From Rhinopomastus cyanomelas (Eukaryota; Chordata; Aves; Bucerotiformes; Rhinopomastidae): a stretch of DNA of 64,000 nt. The DNA is taken from assembly GCA_013400115.1 (NCBI GenBank), contig VXBP01004622.1, forward strand, positions 372,001 to 436,000, read 5' to 3'. Under the pieces are notes generated by a model. It did not search any database, was not told where the DNA came from, and saw only the letters and a program-made list of their open reading frames with translations. The stretch's first letter is position 1. Each line of letters opens with the position of its first letter. The translations under genes and the position numbers were made by a program. Positions 1 through 12,100 of this stretch are shown piece after piece.

Positions 1-4
1 GCCT

Positions 5-103
5 TCAGAAATCATCATGAGATTCCAGATTGTCAGGTTTCTGCATCCAACTGTTCTCTTCCTGTGTCAGATCCTTTCCTATTAATATCCTGCTAGGCTG
101 AAT
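5..103 (-). CDS. INPP5K: INPP5K coding exon 12 (stop codon)
   Basis: Acceptor CTTTCTTCTAG. It encodes IQPSRILIGKDLTQ through NLESHDDF and ends at TGA (7-5), so the coding sequence finishes just inside the window and the 3' UTR lies beyond its left edge. The C-terminal tail differs from the human tail, as is usual for this region. Confidence 0.9.
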   Translation of the reverse strand: MQPSRILIGKDLTQEENSWMQKPDNLESHDDF

Positions 104-3100
104 CTAGAAGAAAGAAAGTAGTTAATGAATTAACACACTCAGAAACACTGTACTGCTCTATACAATCTACAGCATTATATAAAGTTGTTTTACACGTTTG
201 CTAGAAACAGGAGAAAATGAGAAGTGATGCATCTACACAATGAAAATTACAAAAAACATAGAATAAAATCCCACTAAACTGATACCAAACATTAGGTCAT
301 GCAAGAAGAAAGGCAGCTGGTGTATTGTATCCACATACAGCTGACAACCACTCTGCAGTTCTGTGGCAGATCTTAAGCTCTGAGAGAACTGAAATGCTGG
401 ACTCTGCAATATTTGTCTGTGTAGATGGAGCAACGCTTGGTCGCTTCATCCAGTCTGCACAGGTTAAGTCACTCTTTCTGAAACTAAATGAAGAAGCCTG
501 TAAATAACTTGAGCTGGCTGCTTTGTCTTTCCTAAACTGAGTTTACAGGAAGCACTTCTGTGCAAATCTCCCACAGAATGGAACACGAAGAGTTCTCACT
601 GGTAGTCTGTCAGATATTTGGCAGCACTTAATCTCATTTGAGTTCTCATCTTCACTGAAACAAGAAACCTAAGTAACAGAGCCTGAAGCTCCAAAACTGA
701 AAGCTGAGAGAAAGAAACCTGTCTGATTTCTTTACAGCAACTTGTTGCCTAATAGCTACTCAGAGTTTTTTAATGTATCAGCAAATTCTTTTATGGGATG
801 TTAACCAGCTCATATCCTTTCTACAATTACCTCTGCAGCCACCCCCCAGGATTTAATACAGCTACACCCACCTACTTTCAGAAGAAATTAAAATCACATC
901 AACATTAATCAAAGCTTCCAAAGGTATTACCTGAAAAGGCTGGCTGATACCAACTATTGACTGCAAATTATTGCTATAGTAACAAAGCAAAAATTCTCCT
1001 CCAGCGTGTGGTATTTCTGCAGCACTCATGTAAACCTGTCAACAAGGTTAAGAAAAGGCAATGGGCAATTTCCACAGAGAAAAAAGCTCACAGAACACTC
1101 ATCATCTGGCATCCAAGACACCATAGAAATCAGGCTTCATTAATTACAAAGGATGAAAACAGATCTAATTGATGAAACAATTTGAAAACTAAGTCCATGA
1201 GAAAAAGCAAATATCCTTTACAGTGTTAGCAAGCAGGCTTGGTTCAGCAGGAAGAGAGAAGAAACCCACAGTGGTTGGTTGAAGGGAAAGGGCAAGGTCA
1301 CACAAGCAGCAGGAGGGAGATAAAATGCCTCCTGGTGGCAAGATACCATCAAACACAAGCACAAATCCACCATCTCGTGTTTGTTCTGCCCTGAAGACCC
1401 ATGAGTCCTCAGATACAGCCCACAGTGTCCTGCTGAAAACGTTAATGGGATTTCTAATCTTAGTGATAGAAAACCATGATATCAGAGACACTCTGAGACT
1501 AAGAAAGTTGCTACAGTGCAATTTGGGCTCTTGTTGTAAGCTTGATGCTAACTTTTAAATTCTCTAAAAAGTAATAACTGCTTTTCATTGTGGACTGGAA
1601 AATCTCATCCATGCTTGCACTCACTGTCTCTCAAAATTAAATCTGTATTTCTGCCTGTTCAGACAAACACCTCTGGAAACAGGTAATTTGTAATTAAAGT
1701 AAGTTTTGCTTGTTTGAAATCATTTTAGGTAATCACTTTCAGAAAGCTCTTCGACAGACTGCAAAGGGACCACAACACTCAAGAACCAAAATGAAGAAAA
1801 GTCTAAAAAAACTTAACCTGGGGCCTGAAGAAAGTCTTATGAGGAAAGACTGAAAGAGCTGGGGCTCTTTCTTTAGTTTGAAGAGGAGGAGGCTGAGAGG
1901 AGACCTCATCACTCTCTACAACTACCTAAAAGGACATTGTGGAGAAGTTGGTGCTGGTCTCTTCTCACAAGCAGTTAGTGAAAGAACAAGAGGGAATGGG
2001 TGTAAGTTACAACAGGGTAAGTTTAGACTTGATATTAGGAAAATTTTTTTCACAGAAAGGATGGTCAGGCACTGGAATGGGCTTCCCAGGGAAGTGGTTG
2101 AGTAACCATCCCTGGATGTGTTTGAAGATCGTTTCAATGAGGTGTTGAGAGCTATGGTTTAGGGGAGAACTTGTAAGTTAAGGTAGATGGTAGCACTTGA
2201 TGATCCTGGGGTCTTTTCCAAACAGAGTGATTCTGTGATTCTGTAGCTGTTATTAGATACCTGGAACTAATTGTGTTAGTAACATTAGGTACTTACAACT
2301 GTTGCAAATATCACATAGTAAGTATTAAGGATACACTGAGAAACTTTGACCATCAGATGAAAAAATGGCCAGTTACTTATTTCACAGAGAGAAACTGACC
2401 AAAACATAAGAACAGATTCTAATATGATGAAAAGTCACTACAAGAACAAATAATTTTTTCATCAATTTCTCTAAGCAATATGATCACTCCTGAGAAGGAA
2501 TGCCGGACCACCTGAAAATGACTAAGAATTTGGAAGAAGGATGTAAAGAATACTATCACTCCCAATTAGCTTTGGCTAGGCAAGAGGATACGGAACCTGT
2601 AGGAGCAAGGAGATATGGAACAAACAGACCTTGAAGGCAACTCTGTGGAAAACTGTATTAAAAAGAAATCACAGAATCATACAGTCAGCTTACTTGTTTA
2701 CTGTCTTCGCTAGAGGAAATTTCATCATCTTCTACCCAAGCATAAGTAACGTAGTCATTCGCATGCCTGAAAGCCACCTGCAAAGGATGCAAATCATCAG
2801 CCTTCTGAAGGAAACAAAAACCAGACTACATGGAAAACTCAACAGTTTTGAGAGTTTGTTTACTACTTCATTGAAGTAATTATCACAATTCGCTCTTAGA
2901 ATCAAAACATTTTGAGGACATACACACATACTTCCCTTCTGAGAGGATGCAAGTGCTCTGTTCTCTCACCCTTCCACTGATTTTTTATTTTTATTCTTTC
3001 TTTTCTGTATAAACCTTTCACACTGCAGGCACTATGCAATGTCCATTTCTTTTCACAGCTCCTGCATCATTCTCCTTAAACAAATCAGGGAATTTAAAGG

Positions 3101-6100
3101 TTGTGGAAGAGCTCACATGGTACATAACTACCCTGTGGATGCACGAAAGTATTGACCATAAAGGATACGTGACTATGTCAGAGAGTTTTGCACTAGCAAG
3201 AATCACAATGTCCTGACGAAAAACTATCAACTACCTCCCCCAGCCACACTCACCATCTTCATTAAGAGCCCTGGTGTGGTACCATTACCTTGTAGAGTCC
3301 AATCCAGTCCCAAGCACTGCTTGGGAAATCAGGCACTGCAGAATATCTGATCAGAACATCATGTTCCGCACTCCACTCACCCTCTGGATTCAGTGTGACC
3401 AAAGGATCTGACAGAAGCGGCTTCAGCTAGACAAAAGAACCAAAGTTAAAGTCAGTTAAGTCCATCATTCTTTCAGTTATTCTTTTCAGGTTATTCCCTG
3501 CCACACCTGCTGTGCGACTCTTAACTGAATGGGAATAACCTGAAAGCAATTTGCTGTCTTCATTATAATCACAGTATCACAGAACATTAGGGATTGGAAG
3601 GGACCTCGAAAGATCAACTAGTCCAATCCCCCTGCCAGAGCACGATCCTCTAGACCAAGTCTAGGGGAACATATCCAGGTGGGTTTCAAATGTCTCCAGA
3701 GATGGAGACTCCACAACCTCCCTGGGCAGCCCTATCCAGTGCTCTGTCACTCTCACCGGGAAGAAGTTCCAGCTCATGTTTATGTGGAACCTCCTGTGTT
3801 CCAGCTCTCACCCATTGCCCCTTGTCCTATCATTAGATGACACTGAGCAGAGCCTGGCTCCATCCTCCTGACAACCCCCACCCTTCATCAGGTTATAAAC
3901 AGCAATTGAGGCTATCCCTCAGTCTACTTTTCTCCAAGCTAAAGAGACCCAGCTCCCTCAGCCTTTCCTCTGAAACAGACAAACATTTTCTTAACAACAA
4001 AACTGGGAAAGCACCTCAAGCTCAAAAGTTCCTGTAACAGGTTTGTGATCGCTGATGCCATAGCTCATGTGACTGATATAATTATTCAAAGTAACAGAAA
4101 TTGTCTGTTCTTCTTCAGAGAATTCGCCTTCTTTTGATTCACGCTGGCAGAGATTCTTCACTCGCCAAAGAATTCTATCAGTCCATGCTGGCTTTCTTTT
4201 CTTCTCACTGCAAAAGCATTGATACAAGTGAACCAAGAAAAAACCCAGTTGCCAAACACTAACAATACTATGTAAAGTCTACCCAAAGTTGAAGGACTGC
4301 CAGATACATATTAATAGAAGGCAATCACATCCACGCTTCATTTTACAGCTCTGCTCAATATGCTTTTACAACCAAGGTTTCTTTAATTTGAATCCAAATC
4401 CATTTAGCACAAACAAGTTGTGTAGGTTTCTGAAAGAGGAGTAAAATGAAGGGGAGAGAAAAGCATTTCAATGTGTTAGTTGCTTCATACAGGAAATGAT
4501 ACTTTCTCCTAAAATATCATCCATAAAAACATGCAAGAACGTTGAGATAATACAGCACGTGTCCCAAGCTTTGAATGTGCAGTTATTCTGAGAAAAGGGG
4601 CATACAATAAAGGGAGACATAGGAAAAGTCAAAATTACGTTTGAAATTAGTTGGAACATTTGAGTACAAGTTTCTTAAGAGAATAAAAACCAGACAAACT
4701 TAGGTAACCTATACTAATCAGAGGTGACACAGCAATGGCTTGATTAAAATTCCTCTAACTTGCATTAGCCTGCATTTTGAGTTTACAAGTGATCGCTGTC
4801 TCATTAAAAAAAGCTTTAAAAATTCAACCATCAAGAAAGTTGTGCCTGCAACCTGCATCTGTGCTCTACCTCAAACTGTCACGGTAACCAGCGTGCCCTT
4901 TTATACCACAGCAATAACAATAGGAGACATGAGCCTTTCGTGGATCTCTCTGTAGTAGGAGGAAGCCTTAACGGCATCTTTCTGTATGGATGGGTCACTT
5001 CAAATTGAAATGGAGAAAAGATCATATTCCTATGGAAGAGGAATTAGAGTGGACTGGATTGAATTACAAGAGTTAATGAGCAGGATGTTTAAGGAAAACT
5101 GTCAGTTTAATAACTTTGTAGTGTCAAAGTCATCATAAACTGGAAATGCCATTTAGTTCAATATCCAGCATACTCATGTTTTACCCCTTCCCATACACAA
5201 GTCTCACTTTAATAAGGTGGAAGGATTTTAAATTATTAAGGGATCATGCCCCACTCACCCCAGTAATTACATAAACCGACAGAAATCTGTATGAGCTGCC
5301 ATGTCTGCTCTGCTGTGCAAGAAAACACCAAGTGAACTGTTGAAGGTAATACATTTTGGTTTTTAAAGAAAATGGCATACTAGACAGGAAGCAAAACCCC
5401 AAGATCCACATGACGAAGTACGAAAGACAGTAAAATATCCCGTGTACTTGCCTTGAGGTCTGATCACCACCCATCCAACCAAAACAGCTCTGCTAGCTTT
5501 AACACCAGCAGAATGCACACACTGCACATAAGCATGGGATTTGTCCTTCAAATGAACCACTATTAATTTGGTCTTAAAACATCTCAGTTTGTGTTGTAAG
5601 TATTTTTTGTTAACTGCACTTGCTGCCCGTCCCAGTGCATCTCTTCACACACAGAGGGAGCAAAATGGCTTTGGATCTAAACAAATAAATGTCAAACATA
5701 AGCTGCAGCAGCAGAGCAGATCACACTACAGCTTTGAGACAGGTTCAGAAAATCCCTGAAGAAAATCAGCTGTTATCTGATTTTCAAATATTTCATTAAA
5801 ATCAAATCAAAAGCTCAGGAAGGAGCATTTTTTTGATTCTGAAATATTTACAAATCTGTGAAATCCAGAAAGTTTTCTTCTTACTTAAACCAAAACAGGG
5901 ACTTCCGCTCTCTAGAAGTAAAGAAAAAGGTAAGTACAAACTCCCTGTCTACACAGAAATTTATCCTTCTGTTGAAAGCTGAGACTAATATTTAACAACA
6001 AACATTACTGTCAGAGAAAATCTTTCGAAACTTAAGCTACTTCATTTTCAATTTCAATAGTTTATAAAGACACACTGACACTTCTTTTTAAACACCAGCA

Positions 6101-9100
6101 TTATCAAATTAAATGCTTGAACAGAGAAGGAAAACAAAAACTACTGAGAATTCTTCCTTTCTTTTGGCTCATTTCTGACCAATGGGCACTCTCAATAGTA
6201 AAGAACAAAAAGGTGGCTAAAACAAGTGCTGGTTTATTCTGTTTATGTCGTCTTTCCAAAAAGAAAGCTGGGTTGTTTCACTACTGTCATCATGCAACCA
6301 GCAGACTCAGGCTTCTTCAGCCAGAATCATAGAATCACTCAGGTTGGAAAAGACCCTTGGGATCACTGACTCCAACCATCAACCCCACTCTACAAGTCCA
6401 CCCCTAAACCACATCCCCCAACACTACACCTAAGCAACTTTTAAACCATCCAGGGATGGGGACTCAACCAGCACCCTGGGCAGCCCACTCCAGTGCCTGA
6501 CCACTGTGTCCATGTCCATGCCCTGATGTCCAGTCTAACCCTCCCCTGTTGAAGCTTGAAGCCCTTCCCCCTGGTTCTGTCATGAATTACATGTGAGAAG
6601 AGATCAGCACCAACATCTCTACAGTGTCCTTTCAGACAGTTGTAGAGAGCAATGAGGTCTCCCTTAAGCCTCCTCTTCCACAAACTAAACAGCTCCAGCT
6701 CTCTCCATCTCTCCTCCTCAGACTGATTCTCCAGGCCCTTCCTTAACTTTAGCGCCCTCGTCTGCACTCGCTCCAGCACCTCGATGTCTCCCTTGTACTG
6801 AGGTGCCCAACACTGGACACAGTACTCAAGGTGGGGCCTCAACAGTGCTGAGTTCAGGGGGACAATCACCTCCTTACTCCTGCCGGACAGTTTCTAATAC
6901 AGAAATACTCCTTTATTCAGGTCTGACTACTGAACGAGCTGAACAGAGCAGCTCTACAGCCCCAGTTAACCAGCACACCAGGCAATTCACATTCGCTTAC
7001 TGCAGTGATATTTAGTCAAGCACTACATTCAGTCTCATATTCCATGTCAAAACTGATGATGCTTTTACCTCGTATCATAGACATCCGAATACAGGTCAAA
7101 CTTGTAGGTGGGTTTAAACTGCAGAGGACCCTCTATGAATTCCTGAAGAAATGCTTCCTTCTTTTTTGCCATATTTAACTGCAGGAATAAAAAGTAACTT
7201 TTAAATATTATGCTTAAAAATCAGAGCTTAAACAGTAATTGGGAAAGAGAGGAGAAAGCATCTTCCAAGAAAAATTCAGCATCTTGGTCAGTACAACATG
7301 TCTGGAAAGGTAAATCCAGAAGAGCCTCTGTGCTATTGCTAGGACTGCTGACGTGACCTGCTTAAAAACATTTGTAGCAGCCTTACTTAAAACAAAACCT
7401 ACAATAAGCTTCTCTTAAAAATAACTTTTGGGAGAAGAACTTAAAAGAACAATTCACACACCATGAAGTTCAAAGATACTTTCAGTTAAACACAAGCATG
7501 AGGGAGAAACCTAAACAAAAGCAGAACAAGTTTGAATTTGGAATCGTGACTTAGATATAAGAGTGAACAGGTAGATCTGGTCCACCTCATGGCTACTCTG
7601 AATTTGTGTTAATAGAAATTAGAAACTCAAGAGACAACATTGTGTTTGGATGCATTAAAAACAAACCAAACAACCCAAAGACCCAAGCAAATTCAGGCCA
7701 GGTACCTGGTCCTTCTCCCACAGCAGGTTGTACCGCTTGTTATTTATTGATTCTCTGACAAAGTGGATGCCGTAATCTGCTATCCGGAAGTTCAGGTCTC
7801 CAAACCAGAAGAGAACACTTAAAAGAAAAAATAAGAAAAGACCAGTGAAGATTTACATGAATCTATTAAGACAAGTGAAGAACTCAATAGCACATAAGCT
7901 ATAACGTTAATTGGGGCTTCTAATCACTTCTGTTGCTTAAACTGAACAGCTTAAATGCAAACATTAAGTACTTACAAGATTACCTGCTGCTAAGAAAAAT
8001 AACATCAAGGAATTGAAATAATAATATAAGTCACTTGTGTTCTTGCCACTTGTTCATTACTGTCTGGGTATTAACTTCTCTTGAGTCTCCTAACAACTTC
8101 CATCTCTATTAAAGCTAGATTTAGAATTAAACCAAAGCGGTAGGTAAAATAATTCACAAAATTCATGACCTATAACACCAGTTGGTTGTCTTAATCCACT
8201 AACTCAGAGCACTGGTTCAGTGCCAAGATACATATTGGCTGTTCTATAGCTATTAGGAAAGGAAACTGTTATTATGAAGCCCAGGAGTGTATGATTAGCA
8301 ATGTTTTAATCTATCAGCAATGTTTTAATCAGCAGGAAAGCTGTTGCTTCGAGTAAATTAATTTCTCTTTGAAAATTCCAACTGTCAACCCTTTATTCAG
8401 GTTTGGATCCCACAAATACTTGATCTAATGGAGCCAAACTGTATTTTAATAACATGTGCAATTCCACAGATGATGACAGTGGGTGATTTGGGACAAGCCC
8501 ATACACACAATGAGAAAAAAAGGGGAACACATTATACTGAAATATGAAACATGCTAAAGCGGGCAAAGTAATGATTTTGAAACTCATGACTCTATTTTTT
8601 TTGGTCTAATTTTAACAAACTCTTTAAGAATTACAGTCATATTACTTACTGATTCCAGATTTATCTGTTCTGGCAATTTAATGGGTCTAAAAACATAAAT
8701 TTAAAATACCCAAACTAAAAAAATGAGTTGAGAAAAACCATTCAGTGTCTCCATAACCATGTTTGAGTCTAAACATAAAAAACAGAATGTGCAAATAATT
8801 CCTGCAGAACTGAGGAACAAAAGCTCAACCAGGGTCAACTCACTCATGGTCCAAGGTACTTGGAATATTCTCTCCTTCAAACTGCATTTCCAGAATTTTC
8901 TCAAAGTCATCCAGCCGCTGCTCTGTGTTTTCCATGTGAGCTGGCAAGTGGCAGTTGAGGAAACAAATTGTATGTCCATAGAGGGACATGCGAACGGTGA
9001 CTCCTCCTTTGTTGCCCTGGTACAGAAGATCACAGAGTCACAGAACATTAGGGATTGGAAGGGACCTTGAAAGATCATCTAGTCCAATCCCACTGCCACA

Positions 9101-12100
9101 GCAGGATCACCTAGACCAAGTCACACAGAAACATATACAGGTGGGTTTTAAATGTCTCCAGAGAAGGAGACTCTACAACCCCCTGGGCAGCCCCTTCCAG
9201 TGCTCTGTCACCCTCACTGTGAAGACGTTCCTTCTCATATTTATGTGGAAGAACAATGTTCTCTGAAAGTAGTCAAACACCTGCAAACACAACTAATCAC
9301 ATCACTCAGAAATCTTTTAATCATGTTGGTTAGATTTTAATTTCCTACATGAGCTGGTGTGTAGCAGCTAATAAACTGGTGAAATGATAGTCTGTGCTGC
9401 ACACCTGCATATGCAGTTCAAATAAGTGAATCTCACTGCTTGTTTACTCATTTGTAAAGAAATCCTGTATCTTCTCTCCCTCCATGAAACCATTTTGAGG
9501 TACACACAAGTAAGTAAACGAGATAGTCAAGTCTCGGGCATTTCCTTACCCAGTATCCGTAGAGGCCCGTGCGCGTGTAGTGGGTGTGAATGTCCCGTAT
9601 GAAAGGAAGGTGGATGTGCTTCACGAAGACCAGAATCAGCAATCCCTGCATGCGAACTGAGGAGAGCTGGAAGGGAGAGGGAAGGAGAAACAGTCATTTC
9701 CACTGAGGAACTTGGAATTCCTTGGGTCTACTTCACAGGAGCTCTGAGATGAAGAACACCATAGGCAAAGTAACATTACAGTACAAATATGAGGTTGACC
9801 TCAGATCATGTCTATCTGCCCAAACATCTTTGAAAATCTTTTTTCTGCTGCACCCTCTTGTTTCTATCTTTAAGGATATTGTTAACAAAGAACCAAATCG
9901 CTGGTTTTCATCTAAAATATTCACAGCACACACCTACAAGTCCTCTGAGAAGAGCGAGTTTTATTCCTCACTGCCCAGTTTGATTTTGACCTGGCCTGAC
10001 AGCCCCCTCTTATTAGTGAGCTAATCAAGTCCTGCAGAAAACCATTAGGTGGCAGCATCCATTCATTAGTGGGTCCACAGGGCCACCTTTAGAAATTGGG
10101 ATTCAAAACCAACCACGCATACTATTAGGAATTCTTTTAAACGTCTGCATACAAGACCTGAATGTCAGCCCAGAGCCAGATTTTGAATGTTCATCAGCAA
10201 TGACTTGTACTGGAATGAACAATGGGGTTTCTTTTCCTTTTTGTAACTCCCAATGGGTCCTTTGTTTTGTTTAATTACAGTTAAAAGAATGGCACAAGTA
10301 CTCAGTCTGATTAGCATGCAGATAATACAATCATCTCAGCAAAATCACTCTGAAATAATGCTTGATCTAGAAAACCTCTATAACATTCAAAAGGCTTTTA
10401 ATATCTCTTTATTAGAGAAAATTCAGGACATGCTCCTCTGTTTCTTGTTTGCATTATTAATATAGCTGGTGGTTTAGCTGAGCTTATGCCCCAGATATTG
10501 CCCAAAATCCCGTCATTTAAACTACCACATGATGTTCCAGGTGTTTAATTAGAAATCAAATCCTCAAGAAACAATATATGCCCACTAAAACTCTGGTTTA
10601 TGTCTCCAATTTATTTTCAATCCCAAAGAAGAAAAACAAACCCTACCAATCTTAAGGAAAAGCAATGTCATTGCTTGGGATGTTGATAGTGAAAGCCAGT
10701 ACTACTAAGACTATGTTAGAGGCACCACAAAATTGCGGTCTCCCAATATTGTACAGAGCCAAAAATAATTCTACGAACAAGACAGAGATATTGCGGCCTC
10801 AAGAAATACTCTGTTGAGTGTGAGTTTACATCACACTTCATTTTAAATAACCTTCATTATTCTGTTCTCTGACAATGTGTTTTTATTGCTACAGGAGTAT
10901 TGTTCTATGCAGCAAATGGTTCTGCAGCGTTACACAGGTAATTCCCAGTGAATTTCCACATCTTCACAGTATCACAGTACACTAGAGATTGGAAGCGATC
11001 TCGAAAGGTCATCTAGTTCAATCCCTCGTGCTGTGCAGGATCCCCTAGACCAAGCCACATAGGAACATGGCCAGCCAGGTTTTAAATGTCTCCAGAGAAG
11101 GAGACTCCACAACCTCCCTGGGCAGCCCTTTCCAGTGCTTTGTCACCCTCACTGGGAAGAAGTTCCTTCTCGTATCGATCTGGAACCTCCTCTGTTCCAG
11201 CTCTCACCCACTGCCCCTTGTCCTATCATTACATGACACCGAGAATAGCCTGGCTCCATCCTCTTGACACCCACCCTTCACATATTTATAAACACTAATG
11301 GGGTCACCCCTCAGTCTCCTCTTTTCAAAGCTAAAGAGACCCAGGTCCATCAGCCTTTCCTCATAAAGGAGGTGTTCTACTCCCTTCACCATCTTTGCCA
11401 TATGCAAAAGCATTAAAACTGCCCAACTATTCCAAATGTTCAACAGAGGATGTTCTAATTAACAGAGAGAAATTGAAGTTGCCTTCATCAATAAACCAAG
11501 GAAAAACAAGCTGAATGAAGAATCACTTCCCCCAAGCGTGTGACTAACAACTACTAACACCTTGACTTAACTATTATGAAGAGCCTGAGGGACAAAGACC
11601 TGAATGGAGCTGGGGAATACATTTTCCCTCTGCTGTGGCACTGAGCAGATGTAAACAATTACCTTCATATATCCCAATGGAGACAAAACGGTCATGAAAA
11701 AAATGCTCCATGGATCATCAAATGCCAGGTCGGAGAGGAAATTGGTGATTCTGGAGTTCACCTCCTGTAGACTGAACACATCGAGATTATTCAGAATTCA
11801 TATAACCTTCTCCCAACAGACCACCACAACTTCACAGACCTCTCTCAGCAATGTGACAGAAGCCTCCTGTGCTTCAGTTTTCCGTTTACAAGCAGTTAAC
11901 CCAAACAAAGGTCTAAGACTGAGAAAAGCAAAGTTACAGGAGCTTATATAGAGCTTAAAAGACAGTTTCAGATGATGCTTGACTCTGGGTACATTACAAC
12001 AAATAACCTGTCAGGTCTTTAAAATTTCAAGTAGGTTTGGGAATATCATGGCATATTGTGGTGACAAGCTTGCACTAATTCATTTAAAACATGTTGAATT

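Noticed and set aside
6441..6869. 142-codon minus-strand open frame as a host gene
   Set aside because: It is the C-terminal remnant of CR1 ORF2 inside a recognised CR1 copy, not a host gene.
8701..9078. 125-codon minus-strand frame over INPP5K exon 5
   Set aside because: Shadow in another frame; the correct frame encodes NCHLPAHMENT and is bounded by splice sites.
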